A DNA stretch of 64,000 nt from contig NZ_JACXIZ010000014.1 of NCBI RefSeq assembly GCF_014705605.1, forward strand, positions 124,001 to 188,000. The letters are read 5' to 3'. How positions within the stretch are numbered: the stretch's first letter is position 1; each line of letters begins with the position of its first letter. The notes beneath the pieces were generated by a model. The model worked only from the letters and a program-made list of their open reading frames with translations. It was not told where the DNA came from and made no database searches. The DNA is from Paenibacillus sabuli (GTDB lineage: Bacteria; Bacillota; Bacilli; Paenibacillales; Paenibacillaceae). Positions 1 to 7,896 of the stretch are shown one piece after another. A program made the position numbers and the translations under genes.

Positions 1-771
1 CTCACGCCGGATCGGGTCGAATCCGGATAAGATGACCGCTTCCGGTGTATCGTCGATAATCAGGTCGATACCGGTCAACGTCTCCAGTGCCCGAATATTC
101 CGGCCTTCACGGCCGATAATTCGGCCCTTCATTTCTTCATTCGGCAGAGAAACGACGGATACCGTCGTCTCCGCAACATGATCCGCTGCGCAGCGCTGGA
201 TCGCAAGGGAAATGATGTTGCGGGCACGCTTGTCCGCTTCATCCTTGGCCTGCTGTTCCACGTCTTTAATCATTTGCGCGGTCTCATGACGCACTTCCTG
301 CTCGACCGTCGTCAAGATCAGTTGCTTGGCGTCCTCCATCGTCAAGCTGGAGATTCGTTCCAATTCGCTGACCTGCTTCTGGTGCAGCCCTTCGATCTGC
401 TCTTTTGTTTCTTCGATCCGTTTCTCTTTGTTGGCTACATTTTCTTCTTTGCGTTCCAGCTGCTCTATCTTTTTATCCAACGACTCCTCTTTTTGCAGCA
501 GTCTTCTCTCCAAGCGCTGGACTTCATTACGGCGCTCGCGAATGTCTTTTTCTGCTTCGGAACGGAGTTTGTGGACTTCGTCTTTCGCTTCGACCACGGT
601 TTCCTTTTTGAGCGCTTCCGCATCTTTTCTCGCATTTTCAACGATTTGAACGGCTGCTTGCTCAGCACTGGAAATTTTGGCTTCGGCAATCGACTTTCGA
701 ATAAAATAACCAAACACAATCCCTAAGAATATACCGCCAACAACGAGCAGGATCGTGAGCAAAGTGTCCAT
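1..771 (-). CDS. rny: Ribonuclease Y, N-terminal part (runs off left edge)
   Basis: RNase Y is the membrane-anchored endoribonuclease that initiates decay of many mRNAs in Firmicutes. The 257 residues present are about half of the usual ~515. They show an N-terminal membrane helix (about residues 4-22), a long charged K/E-rich coiled coil (about 30-190), then the start of the KH domain ([20 protein letters not shown]). The catalytic HD domain lies beyond the window edge. The ATG at 769-771 follows a strong GAGGAGGTGAG ribosome site. The gene has its own sigma-A-like promoter just after recX. Next to recA/recX, as in Bacillus. Confidence 0.96.
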   Translation of the reverse strand, partial: MDTLLTILLVVGGIFLGIVFGYFIRKSIAEAKISSAEQAAVQIVENARKDAEALKKETVVEAKDEVHKLRSEAEKDIRERRNEVQRLERRLLQKEESLDKKIEQLERKEENVANKEKRIEETKEQIEGLHQKQVSELERISSLTMEDAKQLILTTVEQEVRHETAQMIKDVEQQAKDEADKRARNIISLAIQRCAADHVAETTVSVVSLPNEEMKGRIIGREGRNIRALETLTGIDLIIDDTPEAVILSGFDPIRRE

Positions 772-937
772 CTTTCTCACCTCCTCGTTGCATTCACCAA
801 GGCAAACGCTTGGGATGATATTGGGTTTTCAAGCCGGTTTCCATACCGTTCATCGATACAAATATTGACGAAACTTATCGATTCGAATCCATTTTTGGAA
901 GAAAAATCGATTCGAAAAGAGGAAGGAATACATGTAC

Positions 938-967
938 ATTTTAGCTTTTGAGAAAATCAATTGTCAA
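938..967 (-). promoter_or_regulatory. Sigma-A-type promoter for rny
   Basis: On the minus strand a perfect TTGACA (962-967) is separated by 18 nt from TAAAAT (938-943). It starts about 10 bp after the recX stop and leaves a leader of roughly 160 nt before rny. Confidence 0.65.
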
Positions 968-976
968 GCGCCAGTC

Positions 977-1666
977 TCAGTCCATCTCTTCCTCATCTCC
1001 GCTGCCCGCTTGCTCGTCCTCGATTCGGGCTGAGGCCGAGCGCACGATATCTCCGGGAAATCCACGTCGAGCCAGAAACATCATCAGCTTGCGGCGGCGC
1101 TCCAAGCGCTCCCCTTTTAAATGAAGCCACTTTTTGCCGCCGGCTCGAACCGCCGCTTCCAGCTCTTGCTCCGGATCAAGCTCGGAGAGCGCGTCAGCCG
1201 TCTGCTCCCGGTCAATGCCCCGTCTGCGGAGTTCTTCCCGAATCGCCAGCCTACCCTTCGCTCGCAGCCGCAGCCGCTGTTCGGCGAAGCGCCGGGCGTA
1301 GTCGGCATCGTCGATCGCGCGTTCCTGCTCCAGCCGCTCGCACACTTGCTCCGCCTTTTCCGTGGAAATGTCCTTGCGAAGCAAGTATGACGTCAGCTCG
1401 GCCCGCGTGCGCGGCTTGGCCGTCAGATAGGTCAGCGCCAAGCTGTAAGCATGCTGACCGTCTTCGGCTTCCCGTATATCCTGAATCGCTTCGAGCGTCA
1501 GCAATTCGCCTTTGAACAGATTATAACGAATCAGAATATTCTCGTGTACGTTCAGAAGCGGTTTGTCGCCATCGCATTCGTCGTATACATGATAGCGGTC
1601 TCGCCGCTTGCGGTCCCGTTCCACCTTACCGATGCGGATCGGGGCTTCGCGCGTAGATTCCCGCAA
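977..1666 (-). CDS. recX: RecX, regulator of RecA
   Basis: RecX binds RecA filaments and modulates recombinase activity. The 229-residue product has the family layout: helical three-turn repeats rich in R/E/L (for example RTRAELTSYLLRK and RAIDDADYARRFAEQR) and a C-terminal repeat ending in an acidic tail. The start is TTG with GGAGGAG 5 nt upstream; no better ATG is in frame. It follows recA in the same direction, but a strong terminator separates them, so it needs read-through or its own promoter, which I could not identify with confidence. Confidence 0.9.
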   Translation of the reverse strand: MRESTREAPIRIGKVERDRKRRDRYHVYDECDGDKPLLNVHENILIRYNLFKGELLTLEAIQDIREAEDGQHAYSLALTYLTAKPRTRAELTSYLLRKDISTEKAEQVCERLEQERAIDDADYARRFAEQRLRLRAKGRLAIREELRRRGIDREQTADALSELDPEQELEAAVRAGGKKWLHLKGERLERRRKLMMFLARRGFPGDIVRSASARIEDEQAGSGDEEEMD

Positions 1667-1733
1667 ACGATCTCCTCCCTCCCAGTCGGCAGATGCGTGT
1701 CACTTTCAAGCATCCTATTATTGTCTGAATTTC

Positions 1734-1776
1734 AAAAAACGGCAACCCCTATAGATCTTGCTCGCAGGGGCCGCCG
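1734..1776 (-). terminator. Intrinsic terminator after recA
   Basis: On the minus strand an 11-bp stem (arms 1766-1776 and 1740-1750, two G-U pairs) is followed by TTTTTT. It sits between the recA stop and recX. Confidence 0.85.
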
Positions 1777-1789
1777 CTAGGCAATACGC

Positions 1790-2842
1790 TTATACCAATT
1801 CTTCCAACTCGTCCTCGTCTTCCTCTTTGCCCAATGTTTCCGATGGAACAGCCGTCGCCGACAAATTGCTGTTTTTGCGAATCTCCTTGTCGATGACATC
1901 CGCAATTTCGGGATGATCCCGAAGGAACTGTTTGGCATTTTCTCGGCCTTGTCCCAGCCGCTCGCCTTGATAGGAGAACCAGGCGCCGCTTTTCTGAACA
2001 ATGTCCATCTCCGTGCCGATGTCGATCAGAGAGCCTTCCTTCGATATGCCCTCCCCGTACATGATGTCGATCTCCGCTTGCTTGAAGGGCGGGGCGACCT
2101 TGTTTTTCACGATTTTGATTCGTGTCCGGTTGCCGACCATATCGTTGCCCTGCTTGATGGTCTCGATGCGGCGCACATCCAGCCTGACGCTCGAGTAAAA
2201 TTTCAGTGCACGTCCGCCGGGCGTGGTCTCCGGATTGCCGAACATGACGCCCACCTTTTCGCGAAGCTGGTTGATAAAGACCGCGATCGTTTTGGATTTG
2301 CTGATCGCACCCGAGAGCTTGCGCAGCGCCTGCGACATCAGGCGAGCCTGCAAGCCGACGTGGGAATCGCCCATCTCGCCCTCGATCTCCGCCTTCGGCA
2401 CCAGCGCGGCCACAGAGTCGACGACGACGATATCGACCGCGCCGCTGCGCACGAGCGCCTCGGCAATCTCCAGCGCCTGCTCGCCCGTATCCGGCTGCGA
2501 CAGCAGCAGCTCATCAATGTTAACCCCGACCTTGCGGGCGTAGAGCGGATCCAGCGCGTGCTCCGCATCGATAAAGGCGGCTTGTCCGCCGATGCGCTGC
2601 ACCTCTGCGATCGCATGGAGGGCCACCGTCGTCTTACCGGAGGATTCCGGTCCGTACACTTCGATTACCCGGCCGCGCGGCAAGCCGCCAATTCCGAGTG
2701 CGATATCTAAAGCAAGCGAACCGCTCGGCACGGTTTCGACCTGCATGCCCGCATTTTCACCCAGTTTCATTACCGAGCCTTTTCCGAATTGTTTCTCAAT
2801 CTGGCGCAAGGCCATGTCCAATGCTGCGCGACGATCTGACAA
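1790..2842 (-). CDS. recA: RecA recombinase
   Basis: RecA is the ATP-dependent strand-exchange protein and SOS co-protease. The product of about 350 residues carries Walker [10 protein letters not shown] near residue 64, the Walker B region VDSVAALVP, the L2-loop signature [27 protein letters not shown] (shown here only as landmark blocks FINQLREK and GNPETTPGG) and an acidic C-terminal tail. I place the start at a TTG at 2840-2842, giving [12 protein letters not shown] as in Bacillus RecA, with AAGGA about 10 nt upstream. An earlier in-frame TTG at 2858-2860 would add six residues without a ribosome site. An SOS-box-like palindrome lies upstream. Confidence 0.98.
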   Translation of the reverse strand: MSDRRAALDMALRQIEKQFGKGSVMKLGENAGMQVETVPSGSLALDIALGIGGLPRGRVIEVYGPESSGKTTVALHAIAEVQRIGGQAAFIDAEHALDPLYARKVGVNIDELLLSQPDTGEQALEIAEALVRSGAVDIVVVDSVAALVPKAEIEGEMGDSHVGLQARLMSQALRKLSGAISKSKTIAVFINQLREKVGVMFGNPETTPGGRALKFYSSVRLDVRRIETIKQGNDMVGNRTRIKIVKNKVAPPFKQAEIDIMYGEGISKEGSLIDIGTEMDIVQKSGAWFSYQGERLGQGRENAKQFLRDHPEIADVIDKEIRKNSNLSATAVPSETLGKEEDEDELEELV

Positions 2843-2912
2843 TCGACTCACATCCTTCAATAAGTTATAGTGTTATGATACCTTTTTTCGGACGCTTTGC
2901 CAAGCATTTTTT

Positions 2913-2926
2913 CGAACATACATTCG
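2913..2926 (-). promoter_or_regulatory. LexA (SOS) box upstream of recA
   Basis: CGAACATACATTCG is a near-perfect dyad that matches the Bacillus-type SOS operator CGAAC-N4-GTTCG at all but one core position. It lies about 70 bp upstream of the recA start, where LexA would repress. Confidence 0.75.
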
Positions 2927-2990
2927 TTTTTTTCGTTCCCGGGAGCTAAAGAGCTTGCTCGAAGGTGTAAAACCTGCGAAGCGTAGGCAC

Positions 2991-3026
2991 TTAAAAAACC
3001 GCAGCAAAGTAATCTTCGCTACGGTT
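2991..3026 (-). terminator. Intrinsic terminator between cinA side and recA
   Basis: Read on the minus strand, arms AACCGTAGCGAAG (3014-3026) and CTTTGCTGCGGTT (2997-3009) pair over 13 bp with two G-U pairs around an ATTA loop, followed by a T run. It insulates recA from upstream transcription. Confidence 0.8.
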
Positions 3027-3234
3027 CTTCCGTTAACTGGTTTATATTATAGCCTATGGCAAGGCGAAACGGCAAGGGCCATTTTAAACTGAGCCCACGA
3101 TTCTTCTTATAATTGGAACTAAGAAGCGAGAGGTCTCGGCGGAACGCTTGGCCCCCCGGTCAGAGCACCTAAAAGAAAAAATCGCGCCCGTTGTGGCCAA
3201 GACCTCTCCGCAACTTAGATGGTGGCGCAAATTT

Positions 3235-3285
3235 ACAGACGGGCCAGGCCGAAGCAGTTAGAGAGGCTCGGCCTGGCCCGTCTGT
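3235..3285. repeat. Perfect 18-bp inverted repeat
   Basis: Arms 3235-3252 (ACAGACGGGCCAGGCCGA) and 3268-3285 are exact reverse complements around a 15-nt loop. Neither strand has a T run after it, so it is not a standard terminator. Confidence 0.8.
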
Positions 3286-3376
3286 TGCAGAGCAGCCTGC
3301 GGCCTGGCGCTCAGGCTTTCGGGACGATGCCTCCGACTGCGGGACGACGCGTCCGGCTGCGAGCGGCAGCTCTAAC

Positions 3377-3400
3377 GGACACTAGCGACGCTTAGTGTCC
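3377..3400. repeat. Small hairpin GGACACTA/TAGTGTCC
   Basis: Arms 3377-3384 and 3393-3400 are perfect complements around 8 nt. The flanks TAACG and CATTACAG resemble the CCGTTACAG ends of the hairpin units at 3731-3826, suggesting a relative of that family. Confidence 0.55.
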
Positions 3401-3463
3401 ATTACAGAATAACCTGGTGGGATTGAAACCGTCATTATCCCTTCACCATCCGCCAACGAACCT

Positions 3464-3643
3464 AACGGTTGCCACAGCGGCTATTGCGCCCAAAAAAGCG
3501 CCGATCGAATTGTAACGGTTGCCACAGGTCTTATTTTCTTGAAATCCATTGAAAAGACGCGATTTTGGCCAAATAAGCGCTGTGGCAACCGCTAGCCTGG
3601 AAGTCGCCTGAAATTGATCGAAATAAGCGCGCTGGCAACCGTT
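3464..3643. repeat. Four-copy nested inverted repeat with 50-bp spacing
   Basis: AACGGTTGCCACAG occurs at 3464-3477 and 3514-3527. The reverse-complement form occurs at 3580-3593 (one mismatch) and 3630-3643 (diverged by two or three bases). Direct copies are exactly 50 bp apart, as are the inverted copies, and both inverted pairs share one centre near 3553.5. Read outward from each unit, a CTTATTT-like motif follows in at least three copies. Resembles a REP/MITE-type palindromic element. Confidence 0.75.
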
Positions 3644-3730
3644 AGCTGAGGTTCGTCCGTTTGCCCGCCTGATGGATGAGCTGTCTTTGGTTATTTCGTG
3701 AAGGATCCTTAGCGGGCATTTGCACCAGCA

Positions 3731-3826
3731 AAAGGAACCAAAATTCCCGCTAAGCGTTCCTCATGACCGTTACACGCGAAAGGGAGCCGAAAAACAGCGC
3801 TAAGCGGCTCCCATGTCCGTTACAGC
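3731..3826. repeat. Two tandem ~48-bp hairpin units
   Basis: Unit 1 (3731-3778) has stem GGAAC/GTTCC and unit 2 (3779-3826) has stem GGGAGCC/GGCTCCC. Both share GCTAAGCG between or at the arms and a CATG-CCGTTAC tail. The arms differ between units but stay paired within each. Confidence 0.7.
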
Positions 3827-3913
3827 GGGGGTGTCGCCTACATCATGATGCGGAACGCGGGGCAACGCGGGCATTCCAGGTGGATCGGCTTACTGCCAAG
3901 CCCGTTCCCCTCG

Positions 3914-4068
3914 GCTAGCTGCTCTACGCTCCTCTTGTTGCTCGGCGGCTTTGCTAGCTGCTTTACGCTCCTCTTGTTGCTCGGCGGCTCCGCTTGCTGC
4001 GTCACGCTCCATTACCGGCTCGGCGCTTCGCTTGCTGCTTTACGCCCCGCTACCTGCTCAGCGGCTCC
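3914..4068. repeat. 39-bp tandem repeat array, four units
   Basis: Units begin at 3914, 3953, 3992 and 4030. Three are 39 bp and one is 38 bp. The first two differ at only three positions; the others are more diverged. Read on the minus strand the period encodes a 13-residue charged motif (EQQEERKAASKAA), broken by a one-base change. It begins 30 bp past the cinA stop. Confidence 0.8.
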
Positions 4069-4097
4069 CGTTTCCGCTCGTTGCTTTGCCGGGCTGG

Positions 4098-5345
4098 TTA
4101 TCCCTTCAGTGCCAGCCAGAGGCGATAAAAGGCCGCCTTGACCGCGCGCAGGCGGATCGACTCGCGGCCGCCCTCCAGATGGAGCGTAAAGACCTCGGTC
4201 TGATGACCGGATTGGGCGATCGCGAGATAGACGAGCCCGACCGGCTTGCCCTCGCTCTCGGAGGGGCCGGCCACGCCGGTCAGCGCGACGCCAAAATCGC
4301 TGCCCGCGATATCGCGAATGCGCTCCGCCATCATGATCGCCGTCGATTCGCTGACCGCGCCGGGGGCGCCGGCCCCCTCCAGCTGCGCCATCGGGATGCC
4401 CAGCAGCTTGTGCTTCATCGCGTTGGTATAGACCACGACGCTGCCCAGGAACTCGCTGCTGCTGCCCGGTATGCTGGTCGTCAGCTCAGCCAGCAAGCCG
4501 CCGCTGAGGCTCTCGGCGGCGGCCATGGTGCGCATCGAATTGCGCAGCAACCGCACGACCGCCTCCTCGATGGCGATATCATCCTGTGCGTATATGAACT
4601 CCCCGACCCGCTCCTTAATGGCGTCGACCGTGCGGTCGATCCTCGCCAGCGCTTCAGCTTCGTCGTCCGCCTTGGTGGAGATGCGCAAGGCGACCTCGCC
4701 CTCCTTGGCATACGGCGCAATCGTCGGATCGGACTGGCCGTCGATCAGCTCCAGCAGCGCCGCCTCCAGATTGGACTCGCCGATCCCGGCGAAGCGCAGC
4801 AGACGCGAATAAATCGGCCTGCGCACATCCAGCCGAGGCGTCAGCCACTGCACGCCCGGCCCGTCGAACATCGGCCGCATCTCGCGCGGCGGCCCGGGCA
4901 GCAACATGTAGTGCGTATGCTCGACCGTCAGCGCGTCGCCGATCGCCAGCCCGGTCTCGTTGGGCAGCGGCTCGCTGCCCTCCAGCATGAACGCCTGCTT
5001 GCGGTTGCTTTCGACCATCGGCATGCCCCGCGAGGCGAAGAGCGCCTCGATCTTCGCCATGGACGGTCCGTGAATGTCGATCTTCCTGCCCAGCAGATCG
5101 GCGAGCGTCTCCTTCGTCAGATCGTCCTGGGTCGGCCCCAGCCCCCCGGTGAACAGCACCAGATCGGCGCGTCCGCTCGCCACGCGGATCGCCTCCCGCA
5201 AGCGTGCGGCATTATCGCCGACCACCGTTTGAAAATAGACGTCGATGCCCAGCGTGGCCAGTCGCTGCGACAAAAATTGCGCATTCGTATTGACAATTTG
5301 ACCGAGCAGCAGCTCCGTGCCGACGGCGATAATTTCGGCTTTCAT
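4098..5345 (-). CDS. cinA: CinA, competence/damage-inducible protein
   Basis: The 415-residue product has the full two-domain length of the family. The N-terminal MoaB/MogA-like (COG1058) domain starts MKAEIIAVGTELLLGQI and contains FTGGLGPTQDDLTKE. The C-terminal CinA domain, linked to NMN deamidase activity in other bacteria, carries TMAAAESLSGGLLAE and VALTGVAGPSESEGKPVG. AAGGAGAG precedes the ATG by 6 nt. It lies 18 bp after pgsA, in the rimO-pgsA-cinA unit, and is near recA as in Bacillus, where cinA and recA are competence genes. The 3' end borders a tandem repeat that looks like decayed coding sequence. Confidence 0.96.
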   Translation of the reverse strand: MKAEIIAVGTELLLGQIVNTNAQFLSQRLATLGIDVYFQTVVGDNAARLREAIRVASGRADLVLFTGGLGPTQDDLTKETLADLLGRKIDIHGPSMAKIEALFASRGMPMVESNRKQAFMLEGSEPLPNETGLAIGDALTVEHTHYMLLPGPPREMRPMFDGPGVQWLTPRLDVRRPIYSRLLRFAGIGESNLEAALLELIDGQSDPTIAPYAKEGEVALRISTKADDEAEALARIDRTVDAIKERVGEFIYAQDDIAIEEAVVRLLRNSMRTMAAAESLSGGLLAELTTSIPGSSSEFLGSVVVYTNAMKHKLLGIPMAQLEGAGAPGAVSESTAIMMAERIRDIAGSDFGVALTGVAGPSESEGKPVGLVYLAIAQSGHQTEVFTLHLEGGRESIRLRAVKAAFYRLWLALKG

Positions 5346-5363
5346 GCGGGCTCTCCTTTTTCG

Positions 5364-5942
5364 CTATTCCGCCAGCGGAATCAGGTTTTTATTTTTGACA
5401 AAATAGTCCACGCCGGAATAGACCGTAATGAGCGCCGCTACCCAGCTGCAGATCAGATCAAACCGAATATCGACGAACGCGAAAGGAAAATTGTTAAGCA
5501 GCAAAACGATGATCATCGTAATTTGAATCCCGGTTTTCCATTTCCCCCATTTGCTCGCCGCCAGTACCGCCCCTTCCAGCAGAGCAACCTGACGCAAGCC
5601 CGTCACGGCGAATTCCCTGCTGATAATGACGATTGCGATCAGCGCGTGAACCTTGTCCATCTCAACCAGCGAAATCAGCACGGAGGCGACAAGCAGCTTG
5701 TCCGCCAGCGGATCAAGCAGCTTGCCGAGATTGGTAACCAGCTTGTTTTTTCGCGCAATGTAGCCGTCCAGTCCATCCGTGCTGGCCGCCACGATAAAAA
5801 TCAGGGCCGCTACGATCTGCGTATAGCTGATGGAGAAGCTCTCCACTTCGATCGACCCCAAATCGAGATTGACCAGAAGAAAAAACATAATGACCGGCAC
5901 CAGAAAAATTCGGGCCATCGTGATGCGATTGGCCAAATTCAT
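5364..5942 (-). CDS. pgsA: CDP-diacylglycerol-glycerol-3-phosphate 3-phosphatidyltransferase
   Basis: PgsA makes phosphatidylglycerol phosphate, the committed step to phosphatidylglycerol. The 192-residue integral membrane protein has the CDP-alcohol phosphotransferase signature DG-x2-AR-x8-G-x3-D-x3-D in STDGLDGYIARKNK through GKLLDPLADK, plus several hydrophobic helices. The start overlaps the rimO stop by 4 bp (ATGA), indicating coupled translation, and cinA follows at 18 bp. Confidence 0.97.
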   Translation of the reverse strand: MNLANRITMARIFLVPVIMFFLLVNLDLGSIEVESFSISYTQIVAALIFIVAASTDGLDGYIARKNKLVTNLGKLLDPLADKLLVASVLISLVEMDKVHALIAIVIISREFAVTGLRQVALLEGAVLAASKWGKWKTGIQITMIIVLLLNNFPFAFVDIRFDLICSWVAALITVYSGVDYFVKNKNLIPLAE

Positions 5943-7267
5943 GCAATTCCCTCCCCGGTCAGATCAAACTCGTAAGCATGCGTGACGCGCACCCGCTGCA
6001 CTTCGCCGATCTGCGCAGTGCAATTGGATACGTACACCTCCCCGTCGATCTCCGGCGCATCGTATTGCGAGCGGCCGACATATACGTCGCTGCGGCCGTC
6101 GTAACGCTCGAGCAGCACTTCAATTTCACGGCCGACGTACTTGGCCCCGTTGTCCCTGGCCACCTCGCGCTGAATCTCCATCAGCGTATTGGCGCGCCAC
6201 TGCCGGACCTCGTCCGGCACATGATCGGGCAGCCGGGAGGCCGGCGTATCCTCTTCGGTCGAGTAGGCAAACACGCCGAGCCGGTCAAATCGGATGTCAC
6301 GCACAAAGTCGCACAGCCGCTGGAAATCCTCCTCCGTCTCTCCGGGAAAGCCGACAATAATGGACGTCCGGAGCGCCGCCTCCGGAATACGCGCGCGAAT
6401 CTTGGCGATCAGCTCGCGGGCATCGCGCTGGCGTCCCGGACGGCGCATCCGCTTCAGGATGGCATCCTCGCTATGCTGCAGCGGCATATCAATGTACTTG
6501 CACACCTTCGGGTTGGAGGCGATCGTCTCCAGCAATTCATCCGTGAAGAAGCCAGGATACGCATAGTGCAGTCTTACCCAGGCGATCCCTTCTACCTCGC
6601 TCACCTGGTTCAGCAGCTCAGGCAGCATGAAGCGATCATACCGATCAGTTCCGTAGTTGGTGGAGTCCTGCGCGATCAGACTGACTTCGCGCACACCTTG
6701 CGCAGCGAGCTGCGTCGCCTCGGCCACGATCGATTCCACGGAGCGGCTGCGGAACTTGCCGCGCATAATCGGGATGCTACAAAACGTGCACGCATTGTCG
6801 CAGCCTTCGGCAATCTTGATATATGCGGTATGGCGAGGCGTCGTCACTAGCCGCGGCATCGCCTGCTCGTAGTCAAAAACAGGGTTGCCGATCTTGACCG
6901 GCTTTTTGCCGCGCAACGCTTCGTCGACGATGTCGTTGATGTGGTGAAAATCGCCGGTGCCGACAATGCCGTCAATCTCGGGCATCTCTTGCATGAGCTG
7001 CTCCTTGTACCGCTGCGTCAGACATCCTGACACGATCAATGCCTTCAGCCGTGCCGACTCCTTGAGCTCCGCAAGCTCCAAAATCGTGTTGACCGACTCT
7101 TCCTTCGCCGCATCGATGAACCCGCACGTATTCACAATGATAACGGTTGCGTCCTCCGGCTCGTCCACGAGCGCGTAGCCTCTGCCGTGAATCAGTCCGG
7201 ACATAATTTCGGAGTCGACGAGATTTTTCTCGCACCCCAGCGTAACTACCTTGACCCGTTCAGTCAT
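5939..7267 (-). CDS. rimO: Ribosomal protein uS12 methylthiotransferase RimO
   Basis: RimO is a radical-SAM enzyme that methylthiolates an aspartate of ribosomal protein S12. The 442-residue product shows the N-terminal UPF0004 domain with three cluster cysteines (TLGCEKN, VNTCGFI, VSGCLTQ), the radical-SAM motif CDNACTFC, and a C-terminal TRAM domain. I use the ATG at 7265-7267, which has GGAGG 9 nt upstream, rather than a TTG 24 bp earlier. A sigma-A promoter lies about 45 bp upstream. pgsA overlaps the stop. Confidence 0.96.
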   Translation of the reverse strand: MTERVKVVTLGCEKNLVDSEIMSGLIHGRGYALVDEPEDATVIIVNTCGFIDAAKEESVNTILELAELKESARLKALIVSGCLTQRYKEQLMQEMPEIDGIVGTGDFHHINDIVDEALRGKKPVKIGNPVFDYEQAMPRLVTTPRHTAYIKIAEGCDNACTFCSIPIMRGKFRSRSVESIVAEATQLAAQGVREVSLIAQDSTNYGTDRYDRFMLPELLNQVSEVEGIAWVRLHYAYPGFFTDELLETIASNPKVCKYIDMPLQHSEDAILKRMRRPGRQRDARELIAKIRARIPEAALRTSIIVGFPGETEEDFQRLCDFVRDIRFDRLGVFAYSTEEDTPASRLPDHVPDEVRQWRANTLMEIQREVARDNGAKYVGREIEVLLERYDGRSDVYVGRSQYDAPEIDGEVYVSNCTAQIGEVQRVRVTHAYEFDLTGEGIA

Positions 7268-7312
7268 TCCAGTTTCCTCCAGCCCTCTCAACCAGTCTTG
7301 CTATTTTACCAA

Positions 7313-7342
7313 AGTATAAACTATCCTTCACAAGCGTGTCAA
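7313..7342 (-). promoter_or_regulatory. Sigma-A promoter for rimO-pgsA-cinA
   Basis: Minus-strand TTGACA (7337-7342), 18-nt spacer, TATACT (7313-7318). The -35 box overlaps the T run of the yajQ terminator. Confidence 0.75.
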
Positions 7343-7381
7343 AAACCCCTCGCACAGGGGAAAACCGCGCTGCGCAAGGGG
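7341..7381 (-). terminator. Intrinsic terminator after yajQ
   Basis: Minus-strand arms CCCCTTGCGCA and TGTGCGAGGGG form an 11-bp stem with two wobble pairs, followed by TTTTT. Confidence 0.85.
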
Positions 7382-7387
7382 TCGGAT

Positions 7388-7879
7388 CTAGCGGTAATTG
7401 ACAAATTGGAGCTCGATCGGCAAGTCGGCCTCGCGCAGCAAGCGAATCACCGCCTGCAAATCGTCGCGGTTTTTTCCGGTGACCCGCAGCTGGTCGCCCT
7501 GCACCTGACTCTTGACCTTAAGCTTGGCATCGCGAATCAGGATGTTGATTTTGCGGGCATGCTCCTGGTCGATGCCCTGCTTCAGCTTGATGCGCTGCCG
7601 CACCGCACCGCCGGAGGCGGGCTCGACCTTGCCGTAATCCAGATTTTTGATGGGAACGCCGCGCTTCACCATTTTGGACTGCAGGATGTCGAGGACGTTT
7701 TTCAGCTTGTGCTCGTCGTCCGAAGCAACAAGCAGATCTTCTTTGTCGATCTCGATTTTGCTTTTGCTGCCTTTGAAATCAAAACGCGTCTCGATCTCGC
7801 GTTCGGCTTGATCGACCGCATTGCCAAGCTCCTGCATGTCAACCTTGGATACAATATCAAACGAGCTTTCCGAAGCCAT
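7388..7879 (-). CDS. yajQ: YajQ-family (UPF0234) nucleotide-binding protein
   Basis: This family (YitK in B. subtilis) has two ferredoxin-like folds and binds nucleotides; some members bind cyclic-di-GMP. The 163-residue product has the conserved blocks [11 protein letters not shown] at the start, [32 protein letters not shown] and ends in LQFVNYR. I choose the ATG at 7877-7879 with GGAAA upstream; a GTG six bases earlier is less likely. It is the last gene of a transcript coming from the RodZ-like gene and ends at a strong terminator. Confidence 0.93.
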   Translation of the reverse strand: MASESSFDIVSKVDMQELGNAVDQAEREIETRFDFKGSKSKIEIDKEDLLVASDDEHKLKNVLDILQSKMVKRGVPIKNLDYGKVEPASGGAVRQRIKLKQGIDQEHARKINILIRDAKLKVKSQVQGDQLRVTGKNRDDLQAVIRLLREADLPIELQFVNYR

Positions 7880-7896
7880 ACGCACGTTTCCTTTCT

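Larger units (their letters stand above)
2927..4097. other. 1.17-kb repeat-rich gap between recA and cinA
   Basis: No gene is supported here. The gap holds, from left to right, the terminator near 3000, an 18-bp perfect inverted repeat (3235-3285), a small hairpin (3377-3400), a symmetric set of four 14-bp repeats (3464-3643), two tandem hairpin units (3731-3826) and a 39-bp tandem repeat array (3914-4068). Short open frames present are low-complexity and lack ribosome sites. The concentration of repeats in an otherwise compact core region is unusual. Confidence 0.7.

Noticed and set aside
3100-3240. Possible riboswitch or T-box in the recA-side gap
   Set aside because: GAGAGGTCT/AGACCTCTC and CTTGGCC/GGCCAAG pair, but no T-box or known aptamer core is recognisable and the nearest gene on that strand is far away.
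3464-3643. Possible short CRISPR array because of the 50-bp periodicity
   Set aside because: Only two copies per orientation, degenerate repeats, opposite halves, no cas genes and no leader.
3951-5975. Open frame of about 670 codons on the plus strand opposite cinA and pgsA
   Set aside because: It covers two conserved minus-strand genes and has low-complexity R/Q/H-rich content with no ribosome site.
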